A stretch of 11,237 nt of DNA, taken from NCBI GenBank assembly GCA_024642295.1, contig JAHEBK010000025.1:1-11237 (forward strand), in the 5' to 3' direction. Positions 1-5,280 of the stretch are shown one piece after another. The translations under genes and the position numbers were made by a program. The stretch's first letter is position 1. Each line of letters starts with the position of its first letter. Source of the stretch: Flavobacterium sp. Its GTDB lineage: Bacteria; Bacteroidota; Bacteroidia; Flavobacteriales; Flavobacteriaceae. The notes beneath the pieces are model-generated. The model saw only the letters and a list, made by a program, of their open reading frames with translations. It did not search any database and was not told the origin of the DNA.

Positions 1-645
1 GGAAATTATGGCTTTGATAGTGTATACGAAGATTACAATTCAATGATTTATACGATGTCTGATAATCCTTTTCCACAAGATATAATTGTGTCAAAATTAT
101 TGCCTTTCCCTAACAAATCATTGATATTAAACGCAATAGAATATAAAAATCCTAAAGTGAGAAATTTTGCTGTAATGGCAACAACTCGAAATTTTAGAAA
201 CATTCATGGATATGCAGACTATAGAACTATTATTCAATGTTTTGCTGTATTTAAAGAAATCAACAAACGATGGAATTATGTAAGCGACCCTAAAGACAGT
301 GATTATATCGCCTCTGCGAGTGAATCTCTTAATTATTTTTCAGGTGATTGTGACGACCATTCTATTCTAATGGCGGCTTGTGTAAAAGCTATTGGAGGCA
401 CACCGCGTTTGATTCATACTAAGGGTCACATTTATCCTGAAATACTTATAGGAAACATGAATGACCTAGAAACTGTTAACTTCCTAATTAAAAACATTTT
501 GTTTTCTAAGGAAAGTTATAGAAAACAACTGCATTACCACATTGATGAAAGAAACCAAATCTGGATGAATTTAGACTACACCGCTGATTATCCTGGAGGT
601 CCATTTATGCATGAAGAGATTTTAGGAGCCTTAACCTTAAATTAA
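1..645 (+). CDS. Transglutaminase-like (papain-fold) protein, 5'-truncated by window edge
   Basis: The reading frame is open from base 1 and ends at TAA 643-645, giving 214 visible residues. An internal ATG at 43 is available, but the 14 codons before it are also open, so the true start probably lies upstream and this is a C-terminal fragment. A Cys-His-Asp arrangement typical of transglutaminase-like domains is visible. Counting from the ATG at 43, Cys103 lies in GDCDDHS, His129 in KGHIYPEILIG and Asp178 in WMNLDYTADYPGGP. Proteins of this superfamily are cysteine proteases, amidases or peptide-crosslinking enzymes, or inactive relatives. The triad seen here suggests an active enzyme, but the substrate is unknown. 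No signal peptide or membrane segment is visible in this part. The gene converges on the transaldolase gene and shares a terminator with it. Confidence is good for the fold and low for any specific role. Confidence 0.75.
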   Translation, partial: GNYGFDSVYEDYNSMIYTMSDNPFPQDIIVSKLLPFPNKSLILNAIEYKNPKVRNFAVMATTRNFRNIHGYADYRTIIQCFAVFKEINKRWNYVSDPKDSDYIASASESLNYFSGDCDDHSILMAACVKAIGGTPRLIHTKGHIYPEILIGNMNDLETVNFLIKNILFSKESYRKQLHYHIDERNQIWMNLDYTADYPGGPFMHEEILGALTLN

Positions 646-826
646 AAAGATTTGAGATTTTTGATTAACGATTTTTGATTGCAGATTTTGTGTTAGTATC
701 TAAAAAATTATTGCATTTATCCTGTCTGTATTTCTGAAATCAAAAATTGTTCATGTACATTCAAAAATCGCTTAACCAATACTGATTACAGCCTACAGAA
801 TAACAAAATTAAGAACGCATAAATTG
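646..826. repeat. AT-rich intergenic segment with imperfect inverted repeat
   Basis: After the stop codon at 645 the sequence repeats the word ATTTTTGATT (about 656-665 and 671-680). A near-complement appears further on. Bases about 662-680 (TGATTAACGATTTTTGAT) pair with about 759-778 (TTCAAAAATCGCTTAACC) with one indel and a few mismatches. A second partial match joins 654-665 to 738-748. No reading frame of interest was seen. It may be a degenerate dispersed intergenic repeat or a chance product of low-complexity sequence. Confidence 0.35.
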
Positions 827-866
827 AAAAGGGACTTATCACGATAATCATGATAAGTCCCTTTTT
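827..866. terminator. Bidirectional intrinsic terminator
   Basis: A perfect 15-bp inverted repeat has arms at 827-841 (AAAAGGGACTTATCA) and 851-865 (TGATAAGTCCCTTTT) around a 9-base loop. The outer A/T pairs provide a U-tract on the plus strand after the stem, and the A-run at 827-830 gives the equivalent on the minus strand. It lies between two convergent genes, so it can serve both the transglutaminase-like gene (+) and the transaldolase gene (-). Confidence 0.85.
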
Positions 867-879
867 AAAATTGAATTCT

Positions 880-930
880 TAAAAAAAGTTAAAGTCAAAA
901 GTCATAACTTCCAGCTTCTAACTTCCCTCT
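880..930 (-). repeat. Degenerate short-word repeat downstream of the transaldolase gene
   Basis: Read on the minus strand just past the transaldolase stop, this stretch is built of variants of a seven-base word: GAAGTTAGAAG, GGAAGTTATGACTTTTGACTTTAACTTT. The pattern of AAGTT, GACTTT and AACTTT words is low-complexity but ordered. It lies between the stop codon and the terminator, so it would be transcribed as 3' UTR. No function can be assigned. Confidence 0.3.
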
Positions 931-934
931 AGAA

Positions 935-1591
935 TTACTTATTTCCTTTTTCGAAATCAGCAACAAACTGCGCCAATCCGATATCTGTTAATGGGTGTTT
1001 TAACAAACCATAAATTGCAGAAAGAGGTCCAGTCATTACATCAGCACCAATTTTTGCACAGTTTACAATGTGCATAGTGTGACGTACTGAAGCGGCCAAA
1101 ATCTCCGTTTCATAACCATAGTTATCATAAATTAATCTGATTTCTTCAATCAAAGCTAATCCATCAGTCGAAACATCATCCAAACGTCCAATAAAAGGAG
1201 AAACATAAGTTGCCCCAGCCTTAGCAGCCAATAAAGCTTGACCTGCAGAGAAAACTAAAGTTACATTCGTTTTGACACCTCTATCTGAAAAATATTTAGC
1301 TGCTTTCACACCTTCTTTAGTCATTGGCAATTTTACCACGATTTGATCGTGTAAATCAGCCAATTCCTCGCCTTCTTTCACCATTCCTTCAAAATCCAAA
1401 GCATTTACTTCGGCACTTACATCACCATCCACAAGATTACATATATCAACATAATGCTTCAAAATGTTATTTTTTCCAGTAATTCCTTCTTTGGCCATCA
1501 ATGATGGATTTGTAGTTACACCATCTAAAACGCCTAATTCTTGCGCTTCTTTAATCTGAGCTAAATTAGCCGTGTCAATAAAAAATTTCAT
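935..1591 (-). CDS. tal: Transaldolase, MipB/TalC (fructose-6-phosphate aldolase-like) subfamily
   Basis: The 218-residue protein matches the length of the small transaldolase/FSA subfamily, a cytoplasmic TIM-barrel class I aldolase family. Visible hallmarks are Asp6 in FIDTAN, TTNPS at 26-30, the Schiff-base lysine Lys87 in [10 protein letters not shown], and the [11 protein letters not shown] block at 129-139. Transaldolases move a dihydroxyacetone unit between sugar phosphates in the non-oxidative pentose phosphate pathway. Two positions separate transaldolase from true fructose-6-phosphate aldolase, which in E. coli FSA are Gln59 and Tyr131. Here they are Glu61 (SAEVNA) and Phe133 (SPFIGR), as in classical transaldolases, so I infer transaldolase activity. 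Automated pipelines often label this family fsa. The ATG at 1591 follows an A/T-rich leader without Shine-Dalgarno. The gene lies 104 bp downstream of the dehydrogenase gene on the same strand, with a possible weak terminator between them. Confidence 0.93.
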   Translation of the reverse strand: MKFFIDTANLAQIKEAQELGVLDGVTTNPSLMAKEGITGKNNILKHYVDICNLVDGDVSAEVNALDFEGMVKEGEELADLHDQIVVKLPMTKEGVKAAKYFSDRGVKTNVTLVFSAGQALLAAKAGATYVSPFIGRLDDVSTDGLALIEEIRLIYDNYGYETEILAASVRHTMHIVNCAKIGADVMTGPLSAIYGLLKHPLTDIGLAQFVADFEKGNK

Positions 1592-1678
1592 ATTTATCTA
1601 TTTATATTAATTGCCTTTTTGTTAAATCACTAAAATATTCTAGTGCCTTTGAGGGTAACATTATTTAATCCAAGTATT

Positions 1679-1704
1679 TCAAAAAAGTTGCTAATTTACA
1701 ACTT
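1679..1704 (-). terminator. Possible weak intrinsic terminator overlapping the dehydrogenase stop
   Basis: On the minus strand AAGTTG (1704-1699) pairs with CAACTT (1690-1685) around an 8-base loop that contains the TAA stop, followed by four more Ts (1684-1681). The stem is only 6 bp with two G-C pairs, so termination would be partial at best. If it works, it separates the dehydrogenase transcript from the transaldolase gene. Confidence 0.35.
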
Positions 1705-2499
1705 ATAATGGTTCATCAACATTTTTTCATAAACGCTATCAGGTAAAATGCGTTTTAATACAATCGAAAACTTTTGCATAAAGGCGCCAACTTTATAATG
1801 TACTTTGGGTTTCGAAGCCTGAATGATTTGGAACACAGCCACCGCCATATCCAGTGGATCACTTCCTCCATCAACATGTTCATCCATTGTCCTTAACATG
1901 TCACCATATACTTTCTCGTAAGCTGAACCTTTAACTACTGGCGAATGATAACGACCCGAAGCAATATTAGTTGCAAAATCCCCAGGAGCGACATTGGTAA
2001 TTTGAATTCCAAATTGCTTTACTTCCATTCGCAAAGCCTCCGTTATCAACTCTAATGCTCCTTTAGATGCCGAATAAACGGAACGATACGGCAACCCCAT
2101 ATAACCCGCAATCGATGTTACGTTGATAATCAATCCTGATTTTTGAGAACGCATTTGTGGCAAAACAGCTTTCATCACTTCAATAGGACCAAAAAAATTA
2201 GTTTCAAAATTATTCTTGATTTCCTCAGTTGGAATTTCTTCTAATGGACCTGTAATGCCTACTCCAGCATTATTAATTACAACATCAATACGACCAGACT
2301 TCTTTATGATCTCGCTAATTGCCGTTTGAATAGTACCTACTTTACAAACATCTAAAGCTAGTAAAGGAAAAACTGAATCCTTAACCCGCTCTGGATTGCG
2401 ACTAGTACCATAAACCGTAAAACCTTTTTGGCATAAAAATTCACCAATCGATTTTCCAATTCCTGAAGAACCGCCTGTAATTAAAACTACTTTACTCAT
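1696..2499 (-). CDS. Classical short-chain dehydrogenase/reductase (SDR), NADP(H)-type
   Basis: The 267-residue protein has the complete classical SDR set. These are the TGGSSGIG dinucleotide loop at 8-15, NNAG at 76-79, Asn101 in the NFFG segment, and catalytic Ser129, Tyr142 and Lys146 (YSASK), followed by the APGDF segment at 171-175. Arg35 after the second strand (GTSRNPE) favours NADP(H) over NAD(H). Members oxidise or reduce alcohols, ketones and sterol- or lipid-like substrates. The C-terminal part (YKVGAFMQKFSIVLKRILP) resembles the substrate-binding and membrane-near tail of SDRs that act on hydrophobic substrates, but no specific substrate can be named. An exact -7 box lies just upstream. 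The gene is likely transcribed alone or with the downstream transaldolase. It is probably cytoplasmic, with no signal peptide. Confidence 0.9.
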   Translation of the reverse strand: MSKVVLITGGSSGIGKSIGEFLCQKGFTVYGTSRNPERVKDSVFPLLALDVCKVGTIQTAISEIIKKSGRIDVVINNAGVGITGPLEEIPTEEIKNNFETNFFGPIEVMKAVLPQMRSQKSGLIINVTSIAGYMGLPYRSVYSASKGALELITEALRMEVKQFGIQITNVAPGDFATNIASGRYHSPVVKGSAYEKVYGDMLRTMDEHVDGGSDPLDMAVAVFQIIQASKPKVHYKVGAFMQKFSIVLKRILPDSVYEKMLMNHYKL

Positions 2500-2516
2500 T
2501 TAAAAATTTTAGACTG

Positions 2517-2524
2517 CAAATATA
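2517..2524 (-). promoter_or_regulatory. Candidate -7 promoter box for the SDR gene
   Basis: The minus strand reads TATATTTG, an exact match to the Bacteroidetes sigma-A -7 consensus TAnnTTTG. It lies 17 bases before the ATG at 2499, so the transcript would have a very short leader. No convincing -33 TTG was found at the usual distance. Confidence 0.45.
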
Positions 2525-2743
2525 GTGTTTTTAAGCAAAAACCACTTTAGTCAAATGTTCCTCTGAAGCTAATTTTTATCATTTTATATATCATAATTGA
2601 AGATAGATTATCCTTTTTAAAGGAATTAATTATTGTCAAAAACCTAACATATAGTATCAATATAATTTATATAATCCTATTCTGTACCTATTTAAATATG
2701 ACTTTTTATTTCTCATAAATATCCCCTTCCCTACTAGTTGATT
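2525..2743. other. AT-rich intergenic stretch without a recognised gene
   Basis: This part of the gap between the SDR gene and the CAP-lipoprotein unit holds no convincing reading frame. A small palindrome, CCTTTTTAAAGG near 2611-2622, is too short to call. The stretch probably contains the far upstream region of the SDR promoter. Nothing else could be supported. Confidence 0.5.
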
Positions 2744-2780
2744 AAAATAAAAAAAGGTTAATGCTTTTATACATTAACCT
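2744..2780 (-). terminator. Intrinsic terminator of the CAP-lipoprotein transcript
   Basis: On the minus strand AGGTTAATG (2780-2772) pairs perfectly with CATTAACCT (2763-2755) around an 8-base loop. The following strand is T-rich (seven Ts, an A, then four Ts). It ends the leftward transcript of the CAP-domain gene and lies 121 bp beyond that gene's stop codon. The possible small peptide gene falls inside that interval. Confidence 0.8.
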
Positions 2781-2814
2781 AATTATACTAAATAAATTAT
2801 AAAATTAACAACGA

Positions 2815-2880
2815 TTATCTTGTAATCAATTTCCATATTAATTTGCTTGTTTTAAAGAAAACTTTCTTTGCATCTTTCAT
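2815..2880 (-). CDS. Possible 21-residue cationic amphipathic peptide
   Basis: A short frame runs from ATG (2880-2878) to TAA (2817-2815) and begins MKDAKKVFFKTSKLIWK. It has six lysines and one arginine against one aspartate, net charge about +6, with Phe, Leu, Ile and Trp spaced as in an amphipathic helix. It starts 21 bases after the stop of the CAP lipoprotein. An A/T-rich leader (AAAATTTATATT) like those in front of other genes here precedes it, and it ends before the terminator at 2744-2780, so it would be co-transcribed. I do not recognise it. The position and composition make it plausible, but a 21-codon frame can arise by chance in a 3' UTR. No function is claimed. Confidence 0.35.
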   Translation of the reverse strand: MKDAKKVFFKTSKLIWKLITR

Positions 2881-2901
2881 AATATAAATTTTAGGATTGA
2901 A

Positions 2902-3411
2902 TCATATTTTAGCAAAAATATTAGTGTAATATTTTTTTCCAGTCACTGGATCCGCTTTAATTGCTATTCCAAAATGTGTATAATTACCAACAATATTCTC
3001 TTTGTGAGCTGGACTATTTAACCAAGCTGCAACAACTGATTCAGGAGTATTAAAATTGTAAGCTACATTCTCACCTACTGTTTTAGCACCTAAAACCTTA
3101 ATAATGTTTTGTGAACGTGCTACAAAATCATTATGATTAACTACTTTATTTGCAATCATATAATCATCGTGTTCTTCAGATTTAAATGAAATATGATTTA
3201 TTCTTTCTAATGTACTTAGACCTTGACTAATTCTATATTCATTAATTAAATTCATGGTAGCCAATTCCATGTCATTATAACTATACTCAACAACTTTCGC
3301 TGTAAGATTACTAGCTTCTAATGAAGCTTCTTCAGATTTATCAGAAGAACAAGAATTCATTGTAAAGATTACTACTGATAGTAATGCAAGACGAAGTAAG
3401 TTTGTTTTCAT
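2902..3411 (-). CDS. CAP/SCP-domain (YkwD-like) lipoprotein
   Basis: The 169-residue protein starts with a lipoprotein signal (MKTNLLRLALLSVVIFTMNSC) in which Cys21 is the lipidation site. The acidic stretch after it (SSDKSEE) loosely resembles the surface-export signals described for Bacteroidetes lipoproteins, so it may face the outside, but this is inference. Residues about 48-169 form a bacterial CAP domain: LINEYR at 55-60, His81 in SEEHDDYM, Glu114 in VGENVAY, His136 in SPAHKENI, and a terminal YYTNIFAKI strand. The paired His/Glu residues are the conserved cavity of the family. Bacterial CAP proteins are secreted or envelope proteins whose activity is mostly unknown. The stop is TGA. 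The gene is divergent from the glycan operon and shares its 381-bp control region. Confidence 0.88.
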   Translation of the reverse strand: MKTNLLRLALLSVVIFTMNSCSSDKSEEASLEASNLTAKVVEYSYNDMELATMNLINEYRISQGLSTLERINHISFKSEEHDDYMIANKVVNHNDFVARSQNIIKVLGAKTVGENVAYNFNTPESVVAAWLNSPAHKENIVGNYTHFGIAIKADPVTGKKYYTNIFAKI

Positions 3412-3490
3412 AATAATAGTAGTTTAAGTTTAAAGTAGATTGTGGGGCAAACTCTTTAATATGTTATTTTATTTTTTAATATTTCTTTGA

Positions 3491-3498
3491 CAAACATA
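3491..3498 (-). promoter_or_regulatory. Candidate -7 promoter box for the CAP-lipoprotein gene
   Basis: The minus strand reads TATGTTTG, matching TAnnTTTG. It lies 79 bases upstream of the ATG at 3411 and 8 bases downstream of the first ATCGAT pair. Another match (TACATTTG, 3680-3673) lies further upstream. Such 8-mers occur by chance in AT-rich DNA, so support is modest. Confidence 0.3.
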
Positions 3499-3505
3499 TA
3501 CATAA

Positions 3506-3534
3506 CATCGATTAAATACACAATAAAATCGATG
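3506..3534. promoter_or_regulatory. ATCGAT pair 1 (inverted), candidate operator
   Basis: CATCGATT (3506-3513) and AATCGATG (3527-3534) form a perfect 8-bp inverted repeat. The two ATCGAT cores start exactly 21 bp apart, two helical turns. This is the arrangement expected for a dimeric DNA-binding protein. The bound protein is unknown. Confidence 0.4.
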
Positions 3535-3691
3535 AAATGCATAAATTTTTAAATTTCAACTACATTTTTCTTACATAAATACATTTAAACAGATTATTTT
3601 TATTAAATAATAACTGAGAGTTAAAATTTGTTAGCAGAGATAATATGTTTTATTTGTAGTATTTTTTACATGCAAATGTAATTTTTTGTAT

Positions 3692-3721
3692 TTTATCGAT
3701 GTTTTTTATCACTTTATCGAT
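3692..3721. promoter_or_regulatory. ATCGAT pair 2 (direct), candidate operator
   Basis: TTTATCGAT occurs at 3692-3700 and again at 3713-3721, a 9-bp direct repeat with a 21-bp period identical to that of pair 1. A third TTTATC lies between them at 3705-3710. The second copy ends 20 bp before the -7 box at 3742, so it covers the -33 region of the operon promoter. That suits an activator or repressor site. Confidence 0.4.
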
Positions 3722-3741
3722 ATTATTAAAATGTTTTGTAA

Positions 3742-3749
3742 TATATTTG
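3742..3749 (+). promoter_or_regulatory. Candidate -7 promoter box of the envelope-glycan operon
   Basis: TATATTTG matches the TAnnTTTG consensus exactly and lies 43 bases before the ATG at 3793. No TTG is present at the expected -33 distance. An ATCGAT palindrome lies there instead, which suggests dependence on a regulator. Confidence 0.45.
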
Positions 3750-3792
3750 AATTACCCAAATGCCCCAAATCTTAATTTAAAAATAACCTACG

Positions 3793-4161
3793 ATGAATAC
3801 ATCTAAAAAAATTGTTTTAGCAGAAGACAACTCCATACTTTCATTATTGCTAAAGTTCAAATTAGAAAAAGAAGGTTACAAACTTTTAATAGCTGTAAAT
3901 GGCAAAGAAGCAATTGAGCTAATCGAAGAACATGAACCAGATATGATTCTTACAGATATTATGATGCCTTTTGTAAGCGGCTTAGAAGTGATTAGTCATG
4001 TTAGAAACAAACTTGATCTAAAAACTCCTATCGTTGTTTTTTCTTCCGCAGGACAGGAAGAAATGGTTTTAAATGCATTCAATCTAGGTGCTACAGATTT
4101 CATGAGCAAACCCTTTAGCCCAAATGAATTGATTATTAGAACCAAAAGATTATTAAGTTAA
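3793..4161 (+). CDS. Single-domain (CheY-like) response regulator
   Basis: The 122-residue protein is a receiver domain with no output domain. The acidic pair Glu11-Asp12, the phosphoacceptor Asp55 (ILTDIMMP), Ser84/Ser85 at the switch position and Lys106-Pro107 (MSKPF) are all present, so it should be phosphorylatable. No histidine kinase gene is in the window, so the partner is encoded elsewhere. It is the first gene of the operon, 19 bp before the HEAT-repeat gene. Lacking a DNA-binding domain, it probably acts by protein-protein contact, possibly with the HEAT protein or the glycosyltransferase. That last step is inference from position. The leader is A/T-rich without Shine-Dalgarno. Confidence 0.92.
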   Translation: MNTSKKIVLAEDNSILSLLLKFKLEKEGYKLLIAVNGKEAIELIEEHEPDMILTDIMMPFVSGLEVISHVRNKLDLKTPIVVFSSAGQEEMVLNAFNLGATDFMSKPFSPNELIIRTKRLLS

Positions 4162-4180
4162 CTTTTTTAGCAAACTAATC

Positions 4181-5278
4181 ATGATAAAATTGTATCACTA
4201 TTTCGTTGATTACTTTCAACATGCCCCAACGTTAATTCAATTATCTTGGATTATTAGTGCTGGTTTTGTTTTTACAATCATACTTTTAGTTGCATACCTA
4301 AAGTATTTAAGAAAGAAACTAAGGACAAAAGAAAGAATCGAAACTACTTATCGTAAAAAATATGAAGCTGACCTTATCGAATATTTATATTCAGGTAATG
4401 ACGATGGAACGACCAGCATTCAACAACTAAACGTCATAAAGTATTTAAAAAAATGTACTACAAATGGTTTAAAAAGAAAAATCATAATTCATACATTATT
4501 AAAATTACGAAACGAAATTTCAGGTGAAACTGCCGATGCAATTCAACAACTATATTACCAAACAGGATTAATGAATCAAGCGGTAACTAGATTGAAACAT
4601 AAAAAATGGGACGTAGTAGCTCGAGCAATTAAAGAACTAACGCAATTTCAAATCAAAGAAGTTCATGATGATATTATTCTACATGTAAATCATCCAAAAA
4701 AAGAAGTTCGAAACGAAATTCAAATGTATTTGGTTAAACTATTTTCATTTGATGGTCTTGAATTTCTAGATGTATTAGAAAATCAATTATCAGAGTGGAA
4801 TCAAATTCAGTTGCTAGAAATTTTGCAAAAAGCAGAAAACCAAAAAGTTCCCGAATTAAACGATTGGTTAAAATCAGGTAATACTTCGGTTATTTCTTTT
4901 GCTATTAAATTGGCTAAAATTTTTCACCAAAATGAAACAAAAGATGAAATTATTGCCTTGTTTGAACATCCTGAAAAAGAAATCAGAATTCAAGCAATCG
5001 AAATGGTATCGCACCTAGGCATCTTTGAAGCTACGGATATTTTGAAAAACAACATCAAAGAAAGATGTTTGGATGAACAAATAACATTTTTCAAAATGTT
5101 TGAAAAAATGTGTACCCCTAATGATGTCCTATTTATTATGGAATACTTAGATCACGAAAACTTTGACATTAGAGTTTCTGCCAATATAATAATTGAATTA
5201 ATCAGTCCAGAAACCATTAGAATTAACAGACCAATAGAGGATAATTCCGAAACTAGTAGTTTAATTAAAGCCAGTTAA
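4181..5278 (+). CDS. Membrane-anchored HEAT-repeat protein
   Basis: The 365-residue protein has one predicted membrane segment at about 21-41 (SWIISAGFVFTIILLVAYL). A basic stretch follows (KYLRKKLRTKERIE), so the bulk should be cytoplasmic. The rest is alpha-helical with HEAT-like repeats. The clearest are around 142-190 (WDVVARAIKEL, HPKKEVRNEIQMYLVKLF), 237-290 (HPEKEIRIQAIEMVSHLG) and 313-342 (HENFDIRVSANIIIEL). HEAT arrays are binding scaffolds with no catalysis of their own. The gene follows the response regulator by 19 bp and ends 2 bp before the glycosyltransferase start, which suggests it couples the phosphorylation signal to the membrane synthase. That coupling is inferred. No PilZ or other c-di-GMP motif was seen. 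An exact family name is not assigned. Confidence 0.82.
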   Translation: MIKLYHYFVDYFQHAPTLIQLSWIISAGFVFTIILLVAYLKYLRKKLRTKERIETTYRKKYEADLIEYLYSGNDDGTTSIQQLNVIKYLKKCTTNGLKRKIIIHTLLKLRNEISGETADAIQQLYYQTGLMNQAVTRLKHKKWDVVARAIKELTQFQIKEVHDDIILHVNHPKKEVRNEIQMYLVKLFSFDGLEFLDVLENQLSEWNQIQLLEILQKAENQKVPELNDWLKSGNTSVISFAIKLAKIFHQNETKDEIIALFEHPEKEIRIQAIEMVSHLGIFEATDILKNNIKERCLDEQITFFKMFEKMCTPNDVLFIMEYLDHENFDIRVSANIIIELISPETIRINRPIEDNSETSSLIKAS

Positions 5279-5280
5279 TT

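Larger units (their letters stand above)
3412..3792. promoter_or_regulatory. 381-bp divergent control region (no gene)
   Basis: No reading frame of interest lies here. The region contains candidate promoters pointing both ways, four ATCGAT palindromes (3507-3512, 3528-3533, 3695-3700, 3716-3721), three T6 tracts at 20-bp intervals (3662-3667, 3682-3687, 3702-3707) and a TTACAT-4-ATGTAA inverted repeat (3666-3681). It should control both the CAP-lipoprotein gene and the five-gene envelope operon. Confidence 0.6.

Noticed and set aside
43..45. ATG at 43 as the true start of the transglutaminase-like gene
   Set aside because: The frame is open all the way to base 1 with protein-like sequence (GNYGFDSVYEDYNS), so this ATG is more likely internal.
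1628..1645. Imperfect palindrome CACTA...TAGTG between the SDR and transaldolase genes
   Set aside because: Five-base arms with an AATATT core and no following T-run. It could be an operator, but one copy in AT-rich DNA is not enough to call.
3673..3680. Second leftward TAnnTTTG match (TACATTTG) in the divergent region
   Set aside because: It lies more than 260 bp from the CAP-lipoprotein start, and about one chance match is expected in a region of this size on both strands.
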